From: Arthrobacter nitroguajacolicus_D
GTDB lineage: Bacteria > Actinomycetota > Actinomycetes > Actinomycetales > Micrococcaceae
Length of the DNA: 64,000 nt
Reading direction: 5' to 3'
NCBI RefSeq assembly: GCF_031455195.1
Contig: NZ_JAVDSH010000006.1
Location: 62,001-126,000 of the forward strand
The notes under the pieces were generated by a model, which saw only the letters and a program-made list of their open reading frames with translations, ran no database searches and had not been told where the DNA came from. The translations under genes were made by a program, and so were the position numbers. Below are positions 16,631-25,319 of this stretch, one piece after another (the first letter of the stretch is position 1; every line of letters begins with the position of its first letter).

Positions 16631-19437
16631 TTGACTACTTTCGTTGCAATCGGAATCCAGCAAATTACGGCCAGCAGACCGGCCAGTCCGGCCCAAAGGG
16701 CCGCGTAGGGGGCAAGGAGCAGACCCAGGCCCAGTGCGCCGAGGACGCCCAGGGGAAGTGCCACAGTGCCCACCAGTGCATTTTCGAAGAAGCGGACCTG
16801 TCCCAACATGTCCGGGTTCCAACCCATGGCCCGTAGCGTGCCGAGGTATTCCCGCTTGGCATGAAGCTCGAACCGGCCAGTGACAAGCGTCAAGAGCAGC
16901 CCAACCACCACGCCGAAGACGGCGAGGATCACGCTTGGCGCCGCGATGCTGGCGGCCGCGAGGCCACTCAGCGCGCTGGCACCGGCTGCGCGGGGAATGT
17001 CGATCAGCAGGGCGATCAGGGCACCTACCGCGGCGCCGAAGACGCCAACGGCCACGGCCAACGAGATCGAGTTGAACCTGTTGGTGGTGAGCTGCCTGTT
17101 GGCGAACGTCAACGGCGAGTCCACGGTGACCAGTCGTTCGTCATGCTGCGGTTCCTGGTCAACCACTACGCGGTGGCGTAGCTGTTGGGCGGCCAACAAA
17201 GCCGCGCCGACGTAAATGACCAGCATGGTTGCGGAGACGATCACGGTTGCAATGTTCCAGCTCAGGAGGCTGAGGACCACCCCGGCAACCGTCAGTGCCG
17301 CAGCTCCCACGGCGAACTCTTCCAGAACCCAGGACCGGATCCGTTTCTGGGTCCAGCCCATAGCCCGCAGAATGCCGGCTTCGCTTCTCCGCTGGCGGAT
17401 GTAGCTCACCGTCGAGGCGCCGGTCAGGAGCGTGGCGCCCAACAATGTCAGGAACAGGAGGGTGATGTTGGTTCCGGTCAGGGACCCGGAAACCGCGTCA
17501 GCAGCGTCCTGGCGAACCCATGACTGCTGGACGGTGCCCAGCGGTGACTCCTTGCCGGCGTCGTCCTTGCTGTAACCGGGAACAAAGATGTTGGCGTCTT
17601 CGCGGGCCGATCCAGCCACCACGGTGGCTTCGAGGCCGAGCTCGCGGATCTGGGTGGCCAGCTTCTCCACCTCAGGCTGCGCTGTCTTCCAGTTGCCCGA
17701 TGCGTTGGCACGGACACGGACGGCGTCGATCACGTTGGCGTTCGAGTCGTAACCGCGTGCTGCGGCCAAGCCGTAGTAATCCGTGATGGCGCCGGCAGAC
17801 TGGCTGACCAGGCCGGTAGCGCTCAAGGAAGGCTTCAGGGCCGTGCCGTCGACGTCCTTGCCGTTGGCGTCCTTGCTGAGTGTCATCGGGGCCGGGTCGT
17901 AGCCACCCAACGGCAGCTTGTTGACGTCACCGGCTGCGGCTTGGACGGCTGCCGGATCAAAGGTGCCGTACACCATGGGCAGAGGGGCAGCGGGCTTCTT
18001 GCCGGTTTCCAGGTCTTCCCGGTACGACCGCTCATCGACGGGCTTGCGCTGGGTCTGGTCCACCGGCGCGCCAAAGGAGGACTTCTCCGGCAAACGGTTC
18101 ACAGTGACCCAATCCCCCGGGGTAGCGCTCTTGTCTGAGGCGCCATTGGCGGCGTCTTCGCCGTCCTTGTATTTCGGCGCAGCAGCGAACGCGGTGCTCC
18201 ACGTCGCCGGGTTATACAAACCCTGGCTGAACGAGGCCGTGCTGCCCAGCAGTTGGCTGTGGTCCGTGGAACCGGGCCACTCCAGGGCGAACGGGGACTT
18301 GGAAACGAACGGGAGGTAATCCTTGTCCAAGGATCGGGTGACCGTGCCGACGTCCTTAACCACCTTGCCGCTGGCGTCGAGTTCCTCGATCTTGACCGAG
18401 TACTGCAGGTCCAGCGAAGTGCCCGTCCGGACGATCAGCGGGATCGCCTTGGAGTCATTCGTCAGCAGACCATCACGCTTGGCCTGCTGGTACTGCGTCA
18501 TGAGGGGTGCCCAGTATTTGAGCTTGACGCCCAGGAAATCCGGGCCTTCCTCCAACTGTTCCATGCTCAGGCCCGTGGTGAAGAGGCTTTCGAAGTGGCG
18601 TCCGATGGCTCCGGCGTCGCGGGCATCTGCCGGCGGTGCCTTTTCAAGCGGCGCCAGGAAATCGCCGGCCGAGCCGAGGAGGGCCCTTTCGGCTGCGGGA
18701 TCGACGGCGACGACGGACTCGGTCACCTCAGGTGCCAGGGGAAGCGCCACGGAAAGGTTGAAGAGGTTGTGCTCGGACCCGAGGGCCGGGGCGGGAAACT
18801 TGACCCCGGTTTCACCATCAGGCCCGGCGATCCGGACGTTCGTGCCGCCGGCTGCCTGTTCCTGCACCAGGCGGCCCTTGCCCAGGGTGCCCTCGGCACT
18901 GGTCTTGAAAAGGGTCTGCTGGTTGACGCCGTCAGAACTGGTTGCCGATGCCGTCAGGCGGTATTTCTTGGGGGTATCGGACAGCACGGATTCGGCTGCA
19001 GGCCACTTGCTTGAATCCATGGCGGAGGGGTCCCCCGCAGTTACTGCCCCGGCAAGGCCAGCGTTATATCCCAGGTAGTCCATGGCATTGAGCCGGGGGG
19101 CTTCCAGGTTCTGGGACACGCGCGAGACCAGGCTGATGGGCGCCGCAACGGCCGTCTGGCCCATGCCGCGGATCTTCTCCAGTTGATCAAAGCTGATGCC
19201 GCCCTGACCGTTGGCGATCTCCGGCTGGATCAATGCACCGCCGTCGCCGTCTTGAGACTGGTCAGGCTTTGCCTGGACCAGGATGTCGTAGAGTCCCCGC
19301 GAGTTCTCGTCCACTGTACGGTTCAGGGCTGCCTGTGACTGGCTCTGAACTAGGACGGACAAACACATTGCGACGATCAAAATGGCCGCGGTCAGCAGCA
19401 GCACACGGCTTCTGATGAACCTTTGGACGGCGTTCAT
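16627..19437 (-). CDS. Large FtsX-type ABC permease
   Basis: This 936-residue protein has an N-terminal signal-anchor helix (VLLLTAAILIVAMCLSVLV) and then about 590 residues of extracytoplasmic domain rich in Gly, Asp, Ser and Lys. A first FtsX block follows (TLLFLTLLGATLLTGASTVSYIRQRRSEAGILRAMGW in outline), and a second block at the C-terminus carries GTLRAMGWNPDMLG. The very large outer domain suggests substrate capture or cell-wall contact. Start 19437 (MNAVQRFIRSR) directly precedes the signal anchor; a start at 19485 is possible. No regulator gene is attached. Confidence 0.88.
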   Translation of the reverse strand: MNAVQRFIRSRVLLLTAAILIVAMCLSVLVQSQSQAALNRTVDENSRGLYDILVQAKPDQSQDGDGGALIQPEIANGQGGISFDQLEKIRGMGQTAVAAPISLVSRVSQNLEAPRLNAMDYLGYNAGLAGAVTAGDPSAMDSSKWPAAESVLSDTPKKYRLTASATSSDGVNQQTLFKTSAEGTLGKGRLVQEQAAGGTNVRIAGPDGETGVKFPAPALGSEHNLFNLSVALPLAPEVTESVVAVDPAAERALLGSAGDFLAPLEKAPPADARDAGAIGRHFESLFTTGLSMEQLEEGPDFLGVKLKYWAPLMTQYQQAKRDGLLTNDSKAIPLIVRTGTSLDLQYSVKIEELDASGKVVKDVGTVTRSLDKDYLPFVSKSPFALEWPGSTDHSQLLGSTASFSQGLYNPATWSTAFAAAPKYKDGEDAANGASDKSATPGDWVTVNRLPEKSSFGAPVDQTQRKPVDERSYREDLETGKKPAAPLPMVYGTFDPAAVQAAAGDVNKLPLGGYDPAPMTLSKDANGKDVDGTALKPSLSATGLVSQSAGAITDYYGLAAARGYDSNANVIDAVRVRANASGNWKTAQPEVEKLATQIRELGLEATVVAGSAREDANIFVPGYSKDDAGKESPLGTVQQSWVRQDAADAVSGSLTGTNITLLFLTLLGATLLTGASTVSYIRQRRSEAGILRAMGWTQKRIRSWVLEEFAVGAAALTVAGVVLSLLSWNIATVIVSATMLVIYVGAALLAAQQLRHRVVVDQEPQHDERLVTVDSPLTFANRQLTTNRFNSISLAVAVGVFGAAVGALIALLIDIPRAAGASALSGLAAASIAAPSVILAVFGVVVGLLLTLVTGRFELHAKREYLGTLRAMGWNPDMLGQVRFFENALVGTVALPLGVLGALGLGLLLAPYAALWAGLAGLLAVICWIPIATKVVK

Positions 19438-19531
19438 TGGGCTCCCTGAGACCTTGATTGCGGGCGCGCACACATGGTCCGGCATTTTGCGTGGAACGCA
19501 GGGGAATACCGGGCTGTATGTGCAAAAAGTT

Positions 19532-19591
19532 GTGGCCGGCCTGCTGCCGGGTCCGAATCCCGGACCCAGCCATTGTAAGCAGACCGGCCAC
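19532..19591 (-). terminator. Branched terminator hairpin after serA
   Basis: Outer arms GTGGCCGGCCTGCT and AGCAGACCGGCCAC (one mismatched base each) enclose a second hairpin, GGGTCCG/CGGACCC. On the minus strand the structure is followed by CTTTTTG (read 19530-19524). It lies 58 bp downstream of the serA stop. Confidence 0.75.
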
Positions 19592-19649
19592 TCCTGCGTG
19601 CCTAAGGGTGTGTCGCAGGCACGCGAACATCAGCTGATTCGGATCAGTC

Positions 19650-21245
19650 CTAGTCCTCCAGATCCACTTCCCGGACCATGTCTGCGCCGATCCCGGCCTT
19701 GATGGCTTCCAGGACCTGCTGCGGAACCGAGCTGTCGATGGTCAGGAGCGCAAGGACCTGCCCGCCTTCGGTCTGACGTGCAACCTGCATGCCGCCGATG
19801 TTGATGTTGTTCATGCCCAGGATGTGGCCGATGGTGCCGATGACGCCCGGACGGTCGGCGTACGCCACTACCACCAGGTGCTCACTGATGGGAATTTCGA
19901 CGTCGTATCCGTTGACGCCCACGAGCTTCTCAACCTGCTTGGGGCCTGTCAGCGTTCCCGCGACAGAGATCTGCGAACCGTCGCTGAGGGCTCCGCGGAT
20001 GGTCAGGACATTGCGGTAGTCCTCAGCGTCCGGGGTGGTGATGAGGCGGGTGTTGATGCCGCGCTGCTCGGCGATGACCGGGGCGTTGACATAGGAGACC
20101 TGCTCGGTCACCACATCGGCGAAAACGCCCTTCAGTGCAGCGAGTTCAAGCACCTTGACGTCCAGCGCAGCGATCTCGCCTGCCACCTCGACGTCGATCT
20201 GCGTGAGGGAAGCGTGGGTCAGGGCGGTGAAGATCCGGCCGAGCTTTTCGATCAGCGGGATGCCCGGACGGACGTCCGGTGCAATGACTCCACCAGCAAC
20301 GTTCACGGCGTCCGGCACGAGCTCGCCGGCCAGGGCAAGGCGGACGGACTTGGCGACGGAAACGCCGGCCTTTTCCTGGGCCTCATCCGTTGATGCTCCA
20401 AGGTGCGGGGTTACCACGACGTTATCGAGCTCGAAGAACGGGAGGTCGGTGCTCGGCTCCTTGACGAAGACGTCCACGCCGGCGCCAGCAATCTGGCCTT
20501 CCTTCAGGGCGGTGTAGAGGGCTTCCTCGTCCACCAGGCCACCACGGGCAACGTTGATGACGTATGCCGATTCCTTCATCTTCGCGAACGCATCCGCTCC
20601 CAGCATCCCCACCGTCTCGGGTGTCTTGGGCATGTGGATGGTGATGAAGTCGGAGTTTTCCAACAATTCATCGAGGGTAACCAGCTTGACGCCCAACTGG
20701 GCTGCGCGGGCAGACGTGATGTAGGGGTCGTACGCGAGGATTTCGGTCTCGAAGCCCTGCAGGCGTGCTGCGACCAGGGCGCCGATGCGGCCCAGGCCAA
20801 TGATGCCGATCTTCTTCTCGAACAGTTCGATGCCGGTGTACTTGGAGCGCTTCCACTCGCCGTTCTTCAGCGCCGAGCTGGCCTGCGGAATGTGTCGGGC
20901 CAGGCTGAGGATGTGGCCCACGGTCAGCTCAGCTGCCGAGACGATGTTCGACGTCGGGGCGTTGACCACCATGACGCCGGCCTGCGTTGCGGACTTGATG
21001 TCCACGTTATCCAGTCCAACGCCGGCGCGGGCGATGATCTTGAGGTTCTTGGCAGCGGCGATCGCTTCGGCATCCACCTGCGTGGCCGAGCGGACCAGGA
21101 TGGCGTCGACGTCGGCGATTGCGGACAGCAGCTGGGAACGGTCGGCACCGTCGGTCTGACGGATTTCAAAGTCCGGGCCCAATGCCTCGACGGTGGCGGG
21201 CGAAAGTTCCTCGGCGAGGAGGACGACGGGTTTGCTGGCTGACAC
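19650..21245 (-). CDS. serA: D-3-phosphoglycerate dehydrogenase
   Basis: This 531-residue enzyme performs the first step of serine synthesis. The NAD-binding Rossmann motif is GIIGLGRIGALVAARLQ and the catalytic segments are NVARGGLVDEEAL and VVTPHLGASTDEAQ. An intervening ASB domain (about 320-450) and a C-terminal ACT domain (HLVVVAYADRPGVIGTIGHILGMNNINIGGMQVAR in outline) give the long type I form with probable serine feedback. The GTG start at 21245 (VSASKPVVLLAEELSPA) is preceded by AAGG; a start at 21314 would add unconserved residues. It is 275 bp downstream of ilvC, with a terminator between. Confidence 0.95.
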   Translation of the reverse strand: MSASKPVVLLAEELSPATVEALGPDFEIRQTDGADRSQLLSAIADVDAILVRSATQVDAEAIAAAKNLKIIARAGVGLDNVDIKSATQAGVMVVNAPTSNIVSAAELTVGHILSLARHIPQASSALKNGEWKRSKYTGIELFEKKIGIIGLGRIGALVAARLQGFETEILAYDPYITSARAAQLGVKLVTLDELLENSDFITIHMPKTPETVGMLGADAFAKMKESAYVINVARGGLVDEEALYTALKEGQIAGAGVDVFVKEPSTDLPFFELDNVVVTPHLGASTDEAQEKAGVSVAKSVRLALAGELVPDAVNVAGGVIAPDVRPGIPLIEKLGRIFTALTHASLTQIDVEVAGEIAALDVKVLELAALKGVFADVVTEQVSYVNAPVIAEQRGINTRLITTPDAEDYRNVLTIRGALSDGSQISVAGTLTGPKQVEKLVGVNGYDVEIPISEHLVVVAYADRPGVIGTIGHILGMNNINIGGMQVARQTEGGQVLALLTIDSSVPQQVLEAIKAGIGADMVREVDLED

Positions 21246-21458
21246 GGGGTGGCACCTTACTTTGGACAACTTTGGGACAGAACTGGACAAGGAGCGGATG
21301 CGTGGCCCGGGCACGGCGCCGGGACCAGCCCAGAATATCGAATCCGGGCGCTGTTTCCGGTGCCGGGGAGGGATGTTACGGACGGACCGGAAGCGTTGTG
21401 AAGAAGTTCACAGCTCAGGCAGCGGGCATTACTGATGGGAAAATGCCCGTAAAACGGC

Positions 21459-21492
21459 GACGCCCGCCCGGCTGTTTTGCCGGACGGGCGTC
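21459..21492 (-). terminator. Terminator after ilvC
   Basis: A stem of about 14 bp (GACGCCCGCCCGGC with GCCGGACGGGCGTC, one mismatch) and a 6-base loop lie 28 bp after the ilvC stop, followed on the minus strand by a short T run. The rest of the 21246-21520 gap up to serA shows no gene. Confidence 0.75.
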
Positions 21493-21520
21493 TGTTGCAG
21501 GGCTGTTGCCGGTCAGGCGA

Positions 21521-22546
21521 TCAGCGGGCTGCGGAACCTTCGACGTAGTCAGCGTCCTGCTGCTGCCAGGAGAACAACGAGCGGAGCTCGCGGCCGACCT
21601 CTTCGATCGGGTGCTGCTCTGCCTTGGCACGCAGCTCCTTGAACTCGACGCCGCCGTTGTCCTGGTCGTCGATGAAGCGCTTGGCGAAAGCACCGCTCTG
21701 GATGTCCGCGAGGACAGCCCTCATGTTTTCCTTCACCTCGGGGGTGATGACGCGGGGGCCGGAGACGTAGTCGCCGTACTCAGCGGTGTCGGAAACGCTC
21801 CAGCGCTGCTTGGCGATGCCACCTTCCCACATGAGGTCGACAATGAGCTTGAGCTCGTGAAGTACCTCGAAGTAGGCGATCTGCGGCTGGTAGCCGGCTT
21901 CGGTCAGGGTTTCGAAGCCGTACTGGACGAGCTGGGAAACGCCACCGCAAAGAACAGCCTGCTCGCCGAAGAGGTCGGTTTCGGTCTCTTCGGTGAAGGT
22001 GGTCTTGATGACGCCGGCGCGGGTGCCGCCGATGGCCTTGGCGTAGGACTTCGCCAGGTCCCAAGCGGAACCGGAAGCGTCCTGCTCAACAGCGATGATG
22101 TCCGGGATACCGCGGCCAGCTTCGAATTCGCGGCGAACGGTGTGGCCCGGAGCCTTCGGGGCGATCAGGATGACGTCAACGCCGGCGGGAGCCTCGATGT
22201 AACCGAAGCGGATGTTGAAGCCGTGTGCGAAGGCAAGTGCCTTGCCCTCCGTCAGCTTGTCCTTGATGGAGTCGTTGAAGATCGAGCGCTGGTGCTGGTC
22301 CGGAGCCAGGATCATGATGACGTCGGCCCATTCGGCGGCGTCGGCAACGTTCTTGACCGTGAAGCCGGCGTCCTCTGCCTTGGCGGCCGACTTCGAGCCG
22401 TCCTTGAGCGCGATGACTACCTCGACGCCGGAGTCGCGCAGGTTGAGCGCGTGGGCGTGGCCCTGGGAACCGTAGCCAACGATGGCTACCTTGCGGCCCT
22501 GGATGATCGACAGGTCTGCGTCGTCGTCGTAGAACATTTCAGTCAC
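21521..22546 (-). CDS. ilvC: Ketol-acid reductoisomerase
   Basis: This 341-residue class I enzyme converts acetolactate and acetohydroxybutyrate to dihydroxy acids with NADPH and Mg. The Rossmann motif is VAIVGYGSQGHAHALNLRDSG. The knotted C-terminal domain has ETETDLFGEQAVLCGG and the metal-binding acids of AYFEVLHELKLIVDLMWEGG. It starts at GTG 22546 with GAGGAG 8 bp upstream. It is 66 bp downstream of ilvN and probably part of an ilvBNC unit. Confidence 0.97.
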   Translation of the reverse strand: MTEMFYDDDADLSIIQGRKVAIVGYGSQGHAHALNLRDSGVEVVIALKDGSKSAAKAEDAGFTVKNVADAAEWADVIMILAPDQHQRSIFNDSIKDKLTEGKALAFAHGFNIRFGYIEAPAGVDVILIAPKAPGHTVRREFEAGRGIPDIIAVEQDASGSAWDLAKSYAKAIGGTRAGVIKTTFTEETETDLFGEQAVLCGGVSQLVQYGFETLTEAGYQPQIAYFEVLHELKLIVDLMWEGGIAKQRWSVSDTAEYGDYVSGPRVITPEVKENMRAVLADIQSGAFAKRFIDDQDNGGVEFKELRAKAEQHPIEEVGRELRSLFSWQQQDADYVEGSAAR

Positions 22547-22612
22547 TTGCGTAACTCCTCTTGAGTGGTTTTTCGTAGATATTTATGGTGGTGCTGCGGT
22601 ACTGGACGCTGC

Positions 22613-23125
22613 TCACGCGGAGCGGAGCGCCCTGTCACTCATGGAGCGGGATCCCCGTCCAACGGCCAAGGTGCCGGACTGCACTATTTCACGGATGCCG
22701 AACGGCTCAAGCACTGAAAGCAGCGCTGCGAGCTTCTCGGGGGTACCGGTTGCCTCAATCACCAACGAGTCTGTGGACACGTCGACGACGGCGGCACGGA
22801 ACAGGTCTGCAGCCTGGGTAACCTGCAGACGTGTCGCGGCATCCGCACGTACCTTAACCAGGATGTGGTCGCGTTGTACGGAAGATTCAGAAGTCAGCTC
22901 CACAATCTTGATCACGTTGACCAACTTGTTGAGCTGCTTGGTGACCTGCTCGATCAGGTCGCCGTCGGCGTCGACGACGACAGTCATGCGGGACATGCCG
23001 GGAACCTCGGTGGGTCCCACGGCAAGGGAGTTGATGTTGAACGCGCGCCGGGCGAACAGGCTGGCCACGCGGGTCAGCACGCCGGGCTTGTCTTCTACCA
23101 GAACCGACAGTGTGTGGCGGGTCAT
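22613..23125 (-). CDS. ilvN: Acetolactate synthase, small (regulatory) subunit
   Basis: This 170-residue subunit has the ACT domain motif LSVLVEDKPGVLTRVASLFARRAFNINSLAVG (in outline) that binds valine for feedback, followed by a second ACT-like half. The start at 23125 (MTRHTLSVL) lies 2 bp after the ilvB stop, so translation is probably coupled. It activates the IlvB catalytic subunit and makes it sensitive to branched-chain amino acids. Confidence 0.96.
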   Translation of the reverse strand: MTRHTLSVLVEDKPGVLTRVASLFARRAFNINSLAVGPTEVPGMSRMTVVVDADGDLIEQVTKQLNKLVNVIKIVELTSESSVQRDHILVKVRADAATRLQVTQAADLFRAAVVDVSTDSLVIEATGTPEKLAALLSVLEPFGIREIVQSGTLAVGRGSRSMSDRALRSA

Positions 23126-23127
23126 GC

Positions 23128-25032
23128 CTAGTCCTCCTCTTCCCATTCGGGGGTCATGTTGCGGGCAACCTGGATCTGGTCATTGCTGACCCCCGAGGGC
23201 ACCATGGGCCAAACCATCGAGTTGGGGCTGACGACGAAATCGATCACCACGGGGCGGTCATTGATTTCGAGGGCCTTCTGGATGGTGGCGTCGATGTCCT
23301 CGTCACGCTCGCAGCGCAGGGCCGCGCAGCCATAAGCGTCGGCCAGCTTGACGAAGTCCGGAATCCGGACGGTGTCGTGGCCTGTGTTCAGGTCCGTGTT
23401 TGAGTAGCGGCCTTCGTAGAACAGTGTCTGCCATTGGCGGACCATGCCCAGCGAGGAGTTGTTGATGATGGCGACCTTGATCGGGATGTTGTTGATGGCG
23501 CAGGTGGCCAGCTCCTGATTGGTCATCTGGAAGCAGCCGTCGCCGTCGATGGCCCAGACCACACGGTCCGGCTCACCAACTTTGGCGCCCATGGCAGCCG
23601 GAACCGAGTATCCCATGGTTCCTGCGCCGCCGGAGTTCAGCCAAGCGTGGGGGCGCTCATACTTGATGAACTGCGCGGCCCACATCTGGTGCTGGCCTAC
23701 GCCGGCGACATAGATGCCTTCGGGACCCGTGAGCTCGCCGATGCGCTTGATCACGCGCTGCGGTGCGGTGAGCCCGTCCTCAGGCTCGGTCCAACCCAGC
23801 GGATACGTGTCCCGGAGGTTACCCAGGAACGCCCACCAGGAATCCAGGTCCGGGGCTCCGCTTAGCTCGAACTGCGTCTTCACGGCCTCGGTGAGTTCCG
23901 GGATGATTTCCTTGACCGAGCCCACGATCGGCACATCGGCGGTGCGGTTCTTGGAGATTTCCGCGGGGTCGATGTCGGCGTGGATGACTTTGGCGAAGGG
24001 AGCGAACGTCTTGAGCACTCCGGTCACGCGGTCATCAAACCTTGCGCCGAGCGTGATCAGCAGATCGGCCTGCTGGAGTGCGGTGACGGCGGACACGGAT
24101 CCGTGCATGCCGGGCATACCGACGTGCTGCGGGTGGGAGTCCGGGAAGGCACCGCGCGCCATGAGTGTAGTGACGACCGGAGCGCCTGTTGCCAGGGCCA
24201 GCTCCATGAGCTCCGCCGAAGCGTGGCCCTTGACGACGCCGCCACCGACGTAGAGAACAGGCTTGCGTGCTGCGGCGATCAGCTTGGCGGCTTCGCGCAC
24301 CTGCTTGTTGTGTCCACGGACCACCGGACGGTAGCCGGGCAGGTCCACCTTCGGAGGCCAGGCAAAAGTCATCTGGCCAACTTGGGCGTCCTTGGCGATG
24401 TCCACCAGCACGGGGCCAGGACGGCCCGTGGATGCGAGGTGGAACGCCTCAGCCATGACGTGGGGAATGTCATTGGGGTCGGTGACCAGGAACGAGTGCT
24501 TGGTGATGGGCATCGTGATGCCCACGATGTCGGCTTCCTGGAAGGCATCGGTGCCGATGACTCCACTGGAGACCTGGCCGGTGATGGCCACCATCGGCAC
24601 GGAGTCCATGTGGGCGTCCATGATGGAGGTAACGAGGTTGGTGGCGCCCGGGCCTGAGGTGGCGATGCAAACGCCAACCCGTCCGGTAACCATGGCGTAG
24701 CCTTGCGCGGCGTGGCCGGCTCCCTGTTCGTGACGGACCAGGATGTGGTTCATGCTGGAGGCCATCAAGGGGTCATAGGTGGGCAGGATCGCGCCACCGG
24801 GCAAACCGAAAATATCGTCCACGCCGAGTTCTTCGAGCGAACGGACAATTGCTTGCGAGCCGGTCATCACCGTTGGGGGTACAACGTTGTTCGGCCCAAG
24901 TACAGGAGAGAGAGGTGCAGCAGCGTCGACGACGACGGCCTCAGCCGTACGGTCGACCTTTTCCGGAGCTTTGTGGGCTCCAGCGGACTTTGCAGCCATC
25001 AGCGAGGGGCTGATCGGCGATCCTTTGCTCAT
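23128..25032 (-). CDS. ilvB: Acetolactate synthase, large (catalytic) subunit
   Basis: This 634-residue thiamine-diphosphate enzyme has an N-terminal PYR domain (IFGLPGGAILPTYD, HEQGAGHAAQGYA with the catalytic Glu). A central FAD-associated domain (ITLGARFDDRVTG) and a C-terminal PP domain with the ThDP motif GDGCFQMTNQELATCAINNIPIKVAIINN (in outline) follow. About 45 unconserved residues precede the core, usual in actinobacteria. It condenses pyruvate with pyruvate or 2-oxobutyrate. It lies behind a leader peptide and attenuator at 25074-25194. Confidence 0.97.
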   Translation of the reverse strand: MSKGSPISPSLMAAKSAGAHKAPEKVDRTAEAVVVDAAAPLSPVLGPNNVVPPTVMTGSQAIVRSLEELGVDDIFGLPGGAILPTYDPLMASSMNHILVRHEQGAGHAAQGYAMVTGRVGVCIATSGPGATNLVTSIMDAHMDSVPMVAITGQVSSGVIGTDAFQEADIVGITMPITKHSFLVTDPNDIPHVMAEAFHLASTGRPGPVLVDIAKDAQVGQMTFAWPPKVDLPGYRPVVRGHNKQVREAAKLIAAARKPVLYVGGGVVKGHASAELMELALATGAPVVTTLMARGAFPDSHPQHVGMPGMHGSVSAVTALQQADLLITLGARFDDRVTGVLKTFAPFAKVIHADIDPAEISKNRTADVPIVGSVKEIIPELTEAVKTQFELSGAPDLDSWWAFLGNLRDTYPLGWTEPEDGLTAPQRVIKRIGELTGPEGIYVAGVGQHQMWAAQFIKYERPHAWLNSGGAGTMGYSVPAAMGAKVGEPDRVVWAIDGDGCFQMTNQELATCAINNIPIKVAIINNSSLGMVRQWQTLFYEGRYSNTDLNTGHDTVRIPDFVKLADAYGCAALRCERDEDIDATIQKALEINDRPVVIDFVVSPNSMVWPMVPSGVSNDQIQVARNMTPEWEEED

Positions 25033-25073
25033 CGGACTCTTCCTTAGTGGATCTTCATTGGTGGGTCTTGGGA

Positions 25074-25113
25074 ATAAAAAAACCCCTCAGCCTTCCGGCT
25101 CTTCGAGGGGTTT
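25074..25113 (-). promoter_or_regulatory. Attenuator terminator of ilvB
   Basis: The stem AACCCCTC/GAGGGGTT (25081-25088 and 25105-25112), with an inner GAGCC/GGCT helix, is followed on the minus strand by a run of seven Ts. It lies between the Val-rich leader peptide and ilvB, where a classical amino-acid attenuator belongs. Confidence 0.85.
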
Positions 25114-25140
25114 GCGCGTGACAGTTCGTTACCAGTCGGG

Positions 25141-25194
25141 CTAAGCCACGCGCTTGGTAAGGACGACGACGCCGACGGTAACGGTTGTGATCAT
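25141..25194 (-). CDS. ilvB leader peptide
   Basis: A 17-residue ORF reads MITTVTVGVVVLTKRVA and stops at TAG. It holds six Val, one Leu, one Ile and four Thr, including three Val codons in a row and then Leu. It sits 108 bp upstream of ilvB, immediately before a terminator hairpin. Slow translation of Val/Leu/Ile codons would let the ribosome stall and prevent terminator formation. Corynebacterium ilvBNC is controlled by a comparable leader. Confidence 0.85.
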   Translation of the reverse strand: MITTVTVGVVVLTKRVA

Positions 25195-25216
25195 GCGTTC
25201 AGTGTTCCCTCTCAGG

Positions 25217-25249
25217 GAGATACGTGTCAATTGACGACTATCGTATCTC
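25217..25249. promoter_or_regulatory. Nested dyad upstream of the ilvB leader
   Basis: Perfect 8-bp arms GAGATACG (25217-25224) and CGTATCTC (25242-25249) enclose a perfect 10-bp palindrome GTCAATTGAC (25226-25235). It lies 23-55 bp ahead of the leader start, in the promoter zone. On the minus strand TACGAT (within the outer arm) could serve as a -10 box, so a protein bound here could block transcription. Confidence 0.5.
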
Positions 25250-25271
25250 ACTATTTGGACAGCGATGTCCG

Positions 25272-25317
25272 CCTGCCGGACTCCGACTGTCTCAAAACAG
25301 TCGGCGTCCCCGGCAGG
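25272..25317 (-). terminator. Hairpin after ilvD
   Basis: An imperfect stem of about 18 bp (left part CCTGCCGGACTCCGACTGT, right part ending CCCCGGCAGG, small bulge) with the loop CTCAAA lies just after the ilvD stop. There is no T tract. Confidence 0.55.
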
Positions 25318-25319
25318 AA

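Noticed and set aside
19532..19591. Insertion-sequence end (large inverted repeat)
   Set aside because: There is no transposase or target duplication; the T run after the hairpin and its place after serA fit a terminator.
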